From NCBI GenBank assembly GCA_963682025.1, contig OY821518.1, positions 305,449,429 to 305,513,428 on the forward strand: a stretch of 64,000 bases of DNA, in the 5' to 3' direction. The notes under the pieces were generated by a model, which saw only the letters and a program-made list of their open reading frames with translations, searched no databases and was not told the origin of the DNA. The translations under genes were made by a program, and so were the position numbers. This document shows, in pieces, positions 48,326 through 58,996 of this stretch. Source of the DNA: Cordilura impudica (lineage: Eukaryota; Arthropoda; Insecta; Diptera; Scathophagidae). Position 1 is the first letter of the stretch, and each line of letters begins with the position of its first letter.

Positions 48326-49096
48326 TCAGTAGATCTTAGCGACGTTTTCGGTATCTCTCTTATAATTAAGAGCTTTGTCATTGGCAACATTCATTATATG
48401 AAGCATTTCCAACATAAACCTTTTCCTATAATTATTTTCCTCTTGTAAAATTTTTGTAGAATCAAAGTTTGGTTTATGTTTGTTTATTGAACAACGGGCA
48501 GCGAGTGCGGTTTTTTGCTCTATTGGTCTGTTAATAGCTTTTAAATCCGATCGATGTGAGGATAATCTAGTTTTTAATTTGGGTTTTGTTGTACAAATAT
48601 AAACTTTGTTGCATATTTCTTTTTCATTGCCGTCACAACTAATTTCATATATAAGATTATATTTATCATCTTTATCTACTTTTGTTTTGGTTTTGCTAAA
48701 TAATTTTCCAATTGTATTGTTTGTTTTAAATGCTAAATCGTATTTATCGCGATTGTAAATGTTGGTATTCTTTATTCTCTCAGACAACCCCGGTATATAT
48801 GTTGTCGATTTATATATTTTTGTTGGTTTTGGTTCTCTGACAATCCTATTCTTAGATTTTACGTGTTCGATTAGATCTCAAATAGTTTTCTTGGGAAATT
48901 CGTTTTTGCGCAATATTTCTTCGATAATAATAATGTTCTCTTTATAAAATTTTTCATCACTTATGTCCAAAACCCTTTTTATAAAATTTGTTGCCGTATT
49001 TATTATAATCCTCCGAGGATGTTTCGAAAAGAAATTAATCAATCTTCCCGAAGCTGTAGTTTTCTGATGCCAATTTACCTTATTTATTAATTTCAA
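48326..49096 (-). pseudogene. Penelope-like RT C-terminus plus GIY-YIG endonuclease
   Basis: The N-terminal part (48878-49096) reads KVNWHQKTTASGRLINFFSK and LRKNEFPKKTI, the end of a Penelope-type reverse transcriptase. A TGA at about 48875 interrupts the frame, which continues DLIEHVKSKNRIVREP, TTYIPGLSERI and KLFSKTKTK. The endonuclease begins NLIYEISCDG and KVYICTTKPKLKTRLSSHRS. In the family this is Y-IPC...YIG-T..LK.R...H, so the GIY-YIG signature is recognisable with C for G at YIC. After a KTALAARCSINKHKPNFDST block it ends at a TAA. The endonuclease normally nicks DNA to prime insertion. Here it is dead. Confidence 0.75.
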
Positions 49097-49209
49097 TTAT
49101 AAAGTTAAAAAATAAGAGAAGGATCCCCTACTTATAATAGTAAATATTAAAAAAATTGTAATCAGTTAATTTAAATTACATTATTTTAGACTAAATGTAT
49201 TCAATCTTA

Positions 49210-49587
49210 CCAGCAGATTCCAGCCCTCGAAATTCGAGTGCAAATTCTAGGAAATTTTATTTTTTCATTAAATAAAGACCCTAAAGGTATGCTAATCAAT
49301 TATAGCCAATTCACAAATCAACACAAAAAAACAAACTCAGTTTTATTACAAACACATTAACAAATTTAATAAACACACACATAGCATTGTATAATTTTAT
49401 GTTTGTGTTAGTAGCAACTTTAAATGCAATTTACTCAAAATAAAGGGAAGAAATTCAAAATCTGTAAATCTGGTGAACAGCTAAAAAGAAATACCTTTCA
49501 AATAATATACGTTTGGTCAAAATCGGGATAAAATGGTAGAACAAAACATCGGTCACAAGAAATCGCCTAGCCTATTAATATTATAGA
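49210..49587 (-). mobile_element. Small Helitron-like non-autonomous element (copy 5)
   Basis: In reverse complement it starts TCTATAATATTAATAGGCTA after A and ends GAGGGCTGGAATCTGCTGG before T (CTGG instead of CTAG, still within CTRR). It is full length and shares GTTTATTAAATTTGTTAATG with copy 2 (18711). Confidence 0.7.
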
Positions 49588-49639
49588 TCAATCTTATATA
49601 CATACACAAATGGAGTTTTTTATGTTTGTTATGTTTGAA

Positions 49640-50600
49640 ATTTTTTTGATATTTCAAGTGGGCGCGGTACGTCCCATATAAATTGAATTTGAACATCTAA
49701 CTTTAACATATAATATCTGGAGTACTACGACAACAAGAGTTCTGAAACTATGTACATGTACATATAAAACTAATTTGAAGAGTCGCAAAAAAAATGGGCC
49801 GGATCGGACCAATGGGCGTAGCTCCCGCCTTGGGACTATGTGTGAGTTCATAACTTATCAATGTTAGTACCCGAAATAGAAATGGGCGGAATCAGATCAG
49901 TGGACGTGACACCTTCCATACAAAGTAAATATTTAATATCGTATATCTGGAATACTGTAGTTTCAAAACCCTTGGTACTTTGTGTGACTTCATAAGTTAT
50001 TGATGGACCAATGGGGATGTCACCCCCATACAAAGTAAATATTTAATATCATATAACTGGACTATTATAATAGAAAAAAGGCGATAGCCTAAGTTGCTAG
50101 TGCTTTAACTTTAAGATTTATTATAATTTCAATTGTAATAAATATCTAATAAATAAATAATAAATAATAGAAAAAGCCTTGGGACTTTGTCTGAGTTCAT
50201 AAGTTATTAATGTGAGCATGGCACCTCTTATAAACAAATATGAAATTCTATGAAAAGGACAGTCTTGAAACTTTTGACAAGTGTGAGACAATATGAGTTG
50301 TCATGGAAAATATGGGCGGTATCGCCAAAATCAAAAATCATCAAAATCAAAAATCGCCAATACCAAAAATCGTGAATAACAAAAATCGTCAAAAACAAAA
50401 TTTGTCAGAACCGAAAATCGGGAATAACAACAATCGCAATAAACAAAAATTGCCAAAATCAAAAGTCGCCAAGACCGAATATCGCGAATAACAAAAATCG
50501 CCACAAGCAACAATCGCCAAAATCAAAAATCGCAAAAAACCAAAATTCGACTAAATACGCAATCGCCACAAATAAAATAGTTTTCCACAAAATATATTCT
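49640..50600 (+). repeat. GGGCGTGGC repeat element with ATCGCC tail (copy 2)
   Basis: The plus orientation runs through about four units. Landmarks are GTGGGCGCGGTACG, AAAGTAAATATTTAATATC, TATATCTGGAATACTGTAG and TTCATAAGTTATTGATG. The tail 50310-50580 is a short degenerate tandem repeat (AAAAATCGCCAAAAxC). The frame 50303-50491 is merely this repeat translated (Asn/Lys/Gln-rich). It is the inverted counterpart of 6890-7690. Confidence 0.65.
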
Positions 50601-50663
50601 CAGTTGTTAATTTCGTTATGATGGGTGTAGCGAAGCGCATCGGGTTACAGCTGCTATAATATA

Positions 50664-51934
50664 AAGGGTCCGCCATCTAACGTTTATTTTTTCAACTAGT
50701 GATTATTTCGTGAATGGTAACACTTAGCTCATATCTGATTTGACAGATAATTAGTTTTATCCTTCCGCTGGACGAATATGGTTGTGTATACGCTTGAACA
50801 CCGCTGGGAAATATTGCGACATTACTTTGAAAATCATGGTAATGTTGCAGAATGTGTGCGAAAATTGCGTACGGATTTTGGAAGAAGAGAAGCACCGTCA
50901 GCTCCGTATGTTCGTTATCTTGTGAAAAAAGTGAAAGAAACTGACATCCTCATCGATAAACCAAAGCGCAAAAAGCCAAAAACAGTGCGTACACCCGAGA
51001 ATATTGCTGCTGTGGCAGAAAGTGTGCGTGAAGCGCCATCAACATCAATTCACCGTCGTTCTCAAGAATTGAACATTTCGGAGGCATCATTGAGACGAAT
51101 TTTGCATAAAGACCTTGGTATGACGCCATACAAAGTCCAATTGGTTCAGGAGTTGAAGCCAACTGATCATCCAATGCGTTTTCGCTTCGCTAAGTGCGCC
51201 TGCGATCGACTTACAGAAGATGCCGATTTTGCCAAAAAAAAAAAAAAAAAATCATCTTTACAGATGAAGCTCATTTTGATTTTGGCGGGTATGTAAACAA
51301 GCAAAATTGTCGCATTTGGGGCACAGAAAACCCGCACGTATACATTGAAAAGCCGATACACCCAAAACGAGAACTGTTTGGTGCGGATTTTGGTCCAGAG
51401 GCATAATTGGGCCATTTTTCTTCGAAAATGAGCAAGGAGTGGCCGTGGCGATCGTTGATCGTTGAAGAGGAGGAATTGGCAACATTTGGTTTCAACAGGA
51501 CGGCACTATGTGAAACACAGCCGAAGCTACACTCGATGTTTTGCGCCCTGTTTTTGAAGATCGCATTATCAGCCGCAGAACTGATGTCGTTTGGCCACCT
51601 CGGAGCTGCGATTTGACACCGTTGAACTATTATTTGTTGGGTGCCCTCAAAGATAAGTGTTACGCCAACAAGCCAGAGACAATTGACGCTTTAAAGGACA
51701 ATATTCGTGAAGCCATTGGTAAAATACAGCTGCACACAATCGATAATGTGCTTAAAAATTGGACCGATCGTGTAGGCTACTGCATGGCCAGCCGAGGCAG
51801 CCATTTTAATGAAATTATATTCCATTATTAAAAGGAAGGATTGTGCTTTCAAATAAAAAAAGAAATTTGAGATAATATTCAGTAGTTTTTTTTTTATAGC
51901 ATATTCAAAAAAAAAATTTATTTGGCGGACCCTT
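50664..51934 (+). mobile_element. DD41D (rosa-type) mariner element, copy 1
   Basis: 1,271 bp flanked by TA on both sides (50662-50663 and 51935-51936). The TIRs begin AAGGGTCCGCCA at both ends. The interior encodes one transposase on the plus strand, now broken. Both termini and the TA duplication are intact, so it may still be mobilisable by a related transposase. A second copy lies at 57715-58996. Confidence 0.9.
50778..51831 (+). pseudogene. DD41D mariner transposase (broken)
   Basis: The N-terminal 150 or so codons are intact (MVVYTLEHRWEILRHYFENH, helix-turn-helix region, KPKTVRTPENIAAVAESV, LRRILHKDLGMTPYKVQLVQ). An A-run at 51234-51251 shifts the frame before IFTDEAHFDFGG, which holds the first catalytic D. 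One base is missing after HPKR (51367-51375), and about 44 bp are missing after NEQGVAV (near 51460). The second catalytic block reads WFQQDG followed by a TGA where copy 2 has a cysteine codon. The third catalytic residue is N (DLTPLNYYLL) where copy 2 keeps D. The spacing of 41 residues between the second and third acidic positions defines the DD41D group described from Ceratitis rosa. Confidence 0.85.
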
Positions 51935-51936
51935 TA

Positions 51937-52894
51937 TTTATTTTTTCACTATTTAAAAAAAATTATACAATTGCCAATGAATTTATTTTATTAACCCAAT
52001 TCAAGCTTTACATGCAATATTTAAGAAAAAAAATTTATAATTTCCAAAAAAAAAAAAAAGAAAATATTTTAGCAAAATACAAATAATATATAAAATTATA
52101 ATATATAAGTATTAAATAAAAATATGAGATAATATAAAATTTTTCTGTAGATTGCTAGTCTTTAGCGAAAATATTTTTGAGCAATTTCAAGATTTTTTTA
52201 AAATAATCTCAATAAATTTTTGTATTTTTTTTTTTTTTTTTTTTGGTAATCCTATTCTCCTATTTTTCTAAACATTTATTTCTCAAACCTTAAATATTGA
52301 CTAAAATTATTTTATTCCTAATATTTTTGACTACAAATTGTTTTTCGTTAACTAATTTTTCGGAAAAAATTATTTCGCATCAACAAATTACTTATGTTTC
52401 TGTTGACACATATTTGGGAAAAAAAACATTCGCAAAATCATGATAAACCTATATGTATTTTGTTTTGATAAGATACAAGAAAATCTACCACTTTTCAGAT
52501 AAAATTTATTTTAAAAATTCACTTACCTTTAAAATAAACATCAAAGTGTGACATTTGTAAATGAGATTTTTGCTTTTTTTTTTGTTTTAAATATCTTCTA
52601 GACTGTAAAGAAAGACAAGATAACAAAGAATGTAAGTATGTAAAATCATGGATGTCAGTTTAATTAATTTTACTAAGGAAAATAAAAAGCAAATTCATAT
52701 TTATGTAAGCATACCTTTAAGTACAAAAGCTTTAGTTATTTAAATAACAAGAACAATTCTAAATAAATTCAGAAATTCCAAGAAGATGTAATATGTAATC
52801 TAAGGTTGGGATTTGTACGAACATATTTTGTGGAAAAAGAAAAATAAGATATAAAGGAGGGACATAACAGTTGAGGAATTAATTGATTCACACA
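51937..52894. other. AT-rich stretch, nothing recognised
   Basis: A/T homopolymers dominate, with no repeat family or frame. Confidence 0.5.
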
Positions 52895-54184
52895 GAAATT
52901 AAAGTACCTTTTCTTTAAAAGAAGCCTTTCTTGCAAAAATACCTTTTCAAATACAAGTTAATGTTCAAAACTACACTTTCTTAGAAGAATAAATTTTCTT
53001 AATAGTGCATCTTTTTTAAAACTTTTTTAAAAAAGTACTTTTCTAAAAAAGTATGTTTTCCAAATAAAGTAAGTTATTTTAAAAATTACCTTTTTCTTAG
53101 AAGATTGTCTTTTTCAAAAACGTACCGTTTCTTCAGAAGTACCTTTAGTTAAAAAAGTATACTTTCTTAAAAAAGTATATTTTCTGAAAAATTTACCTTT
53201 TCTTAAAAAAATTATATTTCCGCAAAAAATATCCTTTCTAAAAAAGGTGCCTTTCCTTAAAAGAAGAAACTTTCTTTAAAAATACCCTTTCTTAAAATAG
53301 TATCTCTCCTTAAAAAAACACCCTTTCCTAGAAAAGTATCTTTTCAAAAGAATGTACCTTTCCTTAATAAAGTATATTTTCTTAAATAAAGTATATTTTC
53401 TGAAAAATTTAACTTTTCTCAAAAAATATCCTTTCTAAAAAATACTTATCGTTTAAAAAAATGTATATTTCCCTAAAAAAGTTACCCTTTCTTAAAAGAA
53501 AGCTCCTTTTCTTAACAGTGCCTTTTCCTAAAAAAGGCCTTTTGTTAAAAACGCGCCTTTTCTTCAAAACGCACCTTTTCTTATATAAGTACCTTTCCTT
53601 AAAAGAAGAACCTTTCTTTAATTAATACCCTTCCTTAAAATAGTATTTCTCCTTAAAAAAGCAACCTTTCCTAAAAAAAGTACCTTTTTCTAAAGAATGT
53701 ACCTTTCCTTAAAAAAAAATACCTTTCCTTAAAAAGGGTAATTTTCTTACAAAGGTACCTTTTGTTAAAAGGGCATTTTCTTAAAAAGTAAACATTTTTA
53801 AAAAGGTACATTACTTAAACATCTTTCTTAAAATAGCATATTTTCTTTAAAAAAATAACTGCTATTAAAAAGTACCTTTTTTTAAAAAAGTTAATTTTTT
53901 CTTTAAAAACTCAGTCTTCTTACAAAGATACCTTTTCTTACAAAAATACGTTTTCTTAAAAAATAGTACCTTTTCTTAAAAAAGTATGTATTTTTCCTAA
54001 TTACCTTTTTTTTCAAAATTACTCCTGCTTAGAAAATTGCCTTTCTCAAAAAGCTCATTTCCGCAAAAAAGTCAATTTTCTTTACCTAAGAAGTTTACTT
54101 TTTTAAAAAGTACCTTTTCCTGAAAAAGTAAATTTTCTTAAGGTACATATTCTTGAAAAAGTACATTTTTTAAAAAAGAGTACC
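52895..54184. repeat. GTAC tandem array 7 (left part)
   Basis: About 1.3 kb of degenerate TTTTCTTAAAAAGTACC-type units, same orientation as arrays 3-6. It is interrupted at 54185 by a SINE and continues at 54386. Confidence 0.85.
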
Positions 54185-54385
54185 AAGCGCCCCAGTAGGT
54201 GAGTAGGTAGCGTGTTCACCTATCATGCGGGGGTCGTGGGTTCGATTCTCACCAGAGGCTTTGGTCTGTCGCTGCAAAAACCAACCAAATGGTCTTTGTC
54301 ACCCGGCTTATCCCTGGAACCAAATTAGAATACAAATTTACTTTGCATTGTAATTAATATAAATAAAAAAAATAAAAAAAAAGTA
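54185..54385 (+). mobile_element. tRNA-derived SINE inserted in the GTAC array
   Basis: The head (54186-54262) is tRNA-like: GTGAGTAGGTAGCGTGTT fits an RNA polymerase III A box, and GTGGGTTCGATTCTCAC is a B box with a foldable T arm. A CACCT-ATCATGC-GGGGG segment could be an anticodon arm with a CAT anticodon, but the acceptor stem is poor, so this is not a working tRNA. A tRNA-unrelated body follows (ACCCGGCTTATCCCTGGAAC), ending in an A-rich tail (54362-54385). Array sequence on both sides (AAAAAAGAGTA and AAAAAGTA) may include the target duplication. Confidence 0.75.
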
Positions 54386-54590
54386 AAAAAGTATATTTTC
54401 CAACAAATTTACCTCTCTTAAAAAATAAAGTATTTTTTCCTAAAAAAGTACCTTTTCTTAAAAAGCATATTTTCCTTAAAAAGTACCGTTTCTGAAAAAA
54501 GACAATTTTCTTAAAATATGTAGTACCTTTTCTTAAAATAGTAACTTTTCTTAAGAAAGAACCTTTTCTTGAAAAGCATTTCACCAACTT
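54386..54590. repeat. GTAC tandem array 7 (right part)
   Basis: A continuation of the array after the SINE, same unit and orientation. The minus-strand frame 54354-54587 is translated repeat (FLRKGT) and not a gene. Confidence 0.85.
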
Positions 54591-56014
54591 TCATATAAAG
54601 TCAACTATGTTCGCATTTACCTGTTGCATAATAACCTACCGCTGGAGACAACAATGAGATTTAGAAATAATCTAAAAACAACGCGTTGTACTTTTAAATA
54701 TACACAAACATTACAATGTAATGCATAATATATTTATAGCACTATATCGTTTCAAATTTTAGAAATCATAATATAGTTGTCCACGCTAATATCTTTCCAA
54801 GCTCCCAGTCGTATAGTATTTAATAAAATGTTTAATATGTTTAAATATGCGTTAGTTGTTCTTAATATATATTTCAATTAAGGAATTCCCACATTCAAAT
54901 ATTGTTTTTATTTTAGTCACTTACTATTTATCTTCACAGACTCTAACATTTATACGTAAAAATTAATTAAGTAAACTCTTGTAAAATTTATATTGAAAAG
55001 TTAAATTTATCCCGGCCAATATTCAATAATTGGTCCTTAATCTCTTACTATCAAATTGTTTAAAACATTATTTCATAATTTTCATAATATTGTACAATAT
55101 TTATGTTGTTTATTTATTAAACAATTTAAATCATTATAATTTGTCTCAGTATCAAATATGCCACATCACCATTTACATTTACATTTTTCTCATGCATCAT
55201 TAATTGACCGCCAACAGTTTAACTTAAACGATAAATGTAATAGGTACCAATCAATCTCAATATAAACTTGCGCCAATTCAACCACCACATTATCCATTTA
55301 AACATCTGTTTATAAATATTTATTAATAATCACCATTCATCAATTGCGTGGGGAATGTATAAGTTTAACAAACAGCTTGTATTTCTGTAAGATACAGATC
55401 TAGGATTGCTTAAGCAATTTTGTTTTATTTAGCAACACAGAAATGTTCAGGATATTAAAAAATTTAAATCCTTTAATTCTAAAACTCTCTTTTAAACATA
55501 CTTTCTAAAAATTTTCTTCGTTTTTTGTATTCAAAAGTCATCATACCTAAATATATACGTAGAGTATTTAAATATTCGACAAAGCCGAATTGAACTGTCC
55601 TTCTGTTCGAGCTCTATTTGCTTTAACAGTAGTTAGTAGTAGAGATGAAAAGAAGTACGGTGTTAACTGAAATTGCAGATGTTTGCTGACATAGGTTTTA
55701 TATTAAAAATTAATCGCATTGAACTGGTGAGATTTTTAATGAAATAAAAAAATTTTTTAACATTCAAAACAGATATAAACTGTACCCAATAAGCAGAAAT
55801 CTGGAAAATTCACATTTATTGGCTGTATTTTATTCGAAAGATTTTATTTTCATTGAAATTAAATGCTCTAGAATATATTCGTGTTCATTAATAGAAGTGT
55901 GATCGTTTGAACCACCCCCCGATCGTATTTTAAAGAACAGATCTTCAACCGCGTCCTAGTTAAATTTGTCGAACAAAATGAAATCGATTTCTTCATATTT
56001 TGTAAACAAATTTT
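54591..56014. other. AT-rich stretch, nothing recognised
   Basis: No frame or family recognised. Confidence 0.5.
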
Positions 56015-56209
56015 TTTTTAAATTTAATTTTTATTTGCAATCTGTCCAAGGACATTAAGCAATATTGATAAATTAAGTTAATACATGACAGAAATTATGA
56101 AGTTCCATTGAGCTACATACATACATACATTTATAAAAAAAAAAATAACAAATCTTTGCCATTATTTATATACATACTTACATACATACATATTTACAAT
56201 ATGATTTTA

Positions 56210-56491
56210 CTAGTTTCTGAATGGCAAATCTAGTACATGTATACGTTTTAATCTTCTTGTCTCATGAGTATCGTCTAAGAGCGAAATAGCCAGAGGATTT
56301 GTGTGATTACTTAATCTTTGAAGATACTTTTCGCTGAAAGTCCGGATTTCTTCTTTTACTGTGCATATTTTCAGATCTTTAAGAATAGTTTTGTTTGTGG
56401 TGAACAATGGAGCATTTGTAATTAGTCTTAAGATTTTAGACTGGAATCTTTCAAGAATTTCAACATAAAATTTACTTGAAGTACCCCACAA
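56210..56491 (-). pseudogene. LINE ORF2 C-terminal region
   Basis: 93 open codons starting MWGTSSKFYVEILERFQSKI, with KIHVLDLPFRN-like RIHVLDLPFRN at the end. It is homologous to 3607-3885. It is separated from the RT part by a degraded stretch (56492-56605). Confidence 0.75.
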
Positions 56492-56605
56492 CTGAATACC
56501 AAACTGGTTTCAATATGACCTTATAAATTCTTAATTTGTTTTCTAAGTTTAATTTTGATTTTGGCCCTATTCAATTTGCGTGTTTCCACCATTAGATGGT
56601 ATTTT

Positions 56606-57110
56606 TTAGCTTTTATATAAGACGCCTTTCCATGTAAGACGCCTGTCTAACGTCATTCCTAGGTATTTTACGATGTCTGATTTAGGTATAACATCGCCGT
56701 TGGTCGTTATTGCAGGGCAGTCACCTCTTCTTAACGCAAATGTAACGTGTTGGGACTTATCAGTATTTACTTTTATGTTCCATTTAGAAAACCTTTTTTC
56801 AAGAAGATGCATTCCTGCTTGTACGATTAGTGAAGCTTCGTTTTTACACTGACTGCTTGCAACTATTGCAGTGTCATCTGCGTATGTAGCTACTGTGACA
56901 TCGTTGGTGATTGGCATGTCTGCTGTAAAAATGGTGTAGAGAATTGGGCCTTGTGGTATTCCAGTGTTGATAAATATAAAAATATTTTTGTGAAAGATAG
57001 CTTCTAAAGAAATAGTAGAATGGGGCCGGTAATCTCTAAAAGTAATCCTTCATGCCATACTCTGTCGAACGCCTGTTGGATATCGAGGAAAACTGCAGAA
57101 CAGAACCGTT
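56606..57110 (-). pseudogene. LINE reverse transcriptase palm fragment
   Basis: The frame 56606-56917 contains ATYADDTAIVASS, the catalytic YADD box, then WNIKVNTDKSQHVTFALRRG and VKYLGMTLDRRLTW. Upstream, in another frame, are VFLDIQQAFDRVWHEGLLLE (catalytic D of box A, near 57085) and GIPQGPILYTIF. The segment between them is shortened and shifted, so the enzyme is broken. Confidence 0.75.
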
Positions 57111-57181
57111 TGTTTTCAAGACTATCAGTTACAATATTAACAATACGGTGACATTGTTCGGGAGTAGCATGTTTATGTTGA

Positions 57182-57699
57182 AACCCGAACTGGGATGATT
57201 TTTAGTTTTCTAATACTGGCAATAAACGTTTTAGAAATAATTTTTCAAATATTTTAAAGAATATTGTAAGTAAACTTATTGGTCTGTATGATGAGACTAT
57301 CTTCTCGGGTTTTCTTGGTTTCAAAAACATGATTATTTCCGCACATTTCCGCTGTGATGGAAAATGGTCCAATCTTAACATTGAATTGTAAATTGTAGTT
57401 AAAAATATTATAGCTTTCCGAGGCAATTTGCTTACGACTTTAGCAGTAATTAAATCATATCCAGGTGATTTCTTTTTATTCAACTTTTTAATTTCTGATT
57501 GTACTTCATTCGGTGAGAAGTGCAATATCGGTAAGTCCATTTGACATGGTGCATCTAAAAACCTGATTATTTCATCGTTTCCTTCAATATTATGTTTTTG
57601 GAATGTAGTTTTAAAGTGGGCAGCAAATACTTCTGATGTGCTTTTATCGGACCTACACCATGTACCATTAGCACTTTTGATAAGCACATTTCGCTTCAC
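57182..57699 (-). pseudogene. LINE reverse transcriptase N-terminal region
   Basis: 165 open codons: KSANGTWCRSDKSTSEVFAA, HFSPNEVQSEIKKLNKKKSP, GYDLITAKVVSKLPRK, then FLKPRKPEKIVSSYRPISLL and KIFEKLFLKRLLPVLEN. These are the standard linker and fingers motifs of jockey-clade ORF2 (SPGxDxI, SYRPISLL, K.FE.L...RL). The open frame starts right beside the mariner boundary. On the other side it continues as LLWKSTK (59000-59030). Confidence 0.85.
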
Positions 57700-57714
57700 T
57701 GGCCTTTTTAAATA

Positions 57715-58996
57715 AAGGGTCAGCCAAATAACTTTTTTTTTTTTTTTGAAAATGCTATAAAAAAAAACTACTGAATATTATCTCAAATTTCTTTTTTTAT
57801 TTGAAAGTACAATCCTTCCGGTTAATAATGGAAAATAATTTCATTCAAATGGCTGTCTCGGGTGGCCATGCAGTAGCCTACACGATCGGTCCAATTTTTA
57901 AGCACATTATCGATTGTGTGCAGCTGTATTTCACCAATGGCTTCACGAATATTGTCCTTTAAAGTCAATTGTGTCTGGCTTGTTGGCGTAACACTTATCT
58001 TTGAGGGCAGCCCACAAATAATAGTCCAACGGTGTCAAATCGCAGCTCCGAGGTGGCCAAACGACATCAGCTCTGCGGCTGATAATGCGATCTTCAAAAA
58101 CAGGGCGCAAAACATCGAGTGTAGCTTCGGCTGTGTGGCACGTAGCGCCGTCCTGTTGAAACCAAATGTTGCCAATATCCTCCTCTTCAATTTTTGTGAA
58201 CAAAAATTCGTTCTACATGGCCCGATAACGATCGCCAGTGACTGTAACGGCCACTCCTTGCTCATTTTTGAAGAAAAATGGCCCAATTATGCCTCTGGAC
58301 CAAAATCCGCACCAAACAGTGACTCGTTTTGGGTGTATCGGCTTTTCAATGTATGCGTGCGGGTTTTCTGTGCCCCAAATGCGACAATTTTGCTTATTTA
58401 CATACCCGCCAAGATCAAAATGAGCTTCATCTGAAAAGATGCTTTTTTTTGGCAAAATCGGCATCTTCTGTAAGTCGATCGCAGGCCCACTTAGCGAAGC
58501 GAAAACGCACTGGATGGTCAGTTGGCTTCAACTCCTGAACCAATTGGACTTTGTATGGCGTCATACCAAGGTCTTTATGCAAAATTCGTCTCAATTATGC
58601 CTCCGAAATGTTCAGTTCTTGAGAACGACGGTGAATTGATGTTGATGGCGCTTCACGCACACTTTCTGCCACAGCAGCAATATTCTCGGGTGTACGCACT
58701 GTTTTTGGCTTTTCACGCTTTGGTTTATCGATGATGATGCCAGGTTCCTTCACTTTTTTTTTTTCACAAGATAACGAACATACGGAGCTGACGGTGCTTC
58801 TCTTCTTCCAAAATCCGTACGCAATTTTCGCTCACATTCTGCAACATTACCATGATTTTGTTCAAGCGTATACACAACCATATTCGTTCAGCGGAAGGAT
58901 AAAACTAATTATCTGTCAAATCAGACATGAGCTAAGTGTTACCATTCACGAAATAAGCACTAGTTAAAAAAAAAAAACGTTAGATGGCGTACCCTT
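57715..58996 (-). mobile_element. DD41D (rosa-type) mariner element, copy 2, inserted in the LINE
   Basis: 1,282 bp between TA dinucleotides (57713-57714 and 58997-58998). The TIRs begin AAGGGTCAGCCA (left) and AAGGGTACGCCA (right, reverse complement). It is inserted in the same strand sense as the LINE ORF. The empty site is inferable, because the LINE peptide reads STK-YLKRPVKR across it. Confidence 0.9.
57822..58881 (-). pseudogene. DD41D mariner transposase, copy 2 (broken)
   Basis: It keeps all three catalytic positions: FSDEAHFDLGG, WFQQDGATCHTA and CDLTPLDYYLW, with 41 residues between the second and third. It is disabled by a large deletion in the N-terminal helix-turn-helix region (near 58855), frame changes around 58440-58760, a TAG after YRAM (near 58216) and a 2-bp loss at TIDxxK (near 57965). 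Relative to copy 1 it preserves the central catalytic domain better. Copy 1 preserves the DNA-binding domain better. Confidence 0.85.

Larger units (their letters stand above)
48010..49096 (-). mobile_element. Penelope-like element, 3' fragment (RT end, GIY-YIG endonuclease, 3' region)
   Basis: The coding part 48326-49096 is a single minus-strand frame of 257 codons with one internal TGA, followed by about 300 bp of AT-rich 3' sequence. The 3' region contains CTGATGATGATCAAC and GTTGATAGAAA (48093-48122, minus), a hairpin resembling the hammerhead motif known from Penelope-like elements. The reverse transcriptase catalytic core is missing through 5' truncation. Confidence 0.7.

Noticed and set aside
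50303..50491. Asn/Lys-rich 62-codon frame
   Set aside because: Translation of the AAAAATCGCC minisatellite.
51167..51495. Antisense frames overlapping the mariner transposases (also 50950-51174, 57916-58538)
   Set aside because: Shadows of the transposase on the opposite strand. No independent motif.
54186..54262. Functional tRNA gene
   Set aside because: A and B boxes fit, but the acceptor stem does not pair well and an A-tailed body follows, so it is a SINE head.
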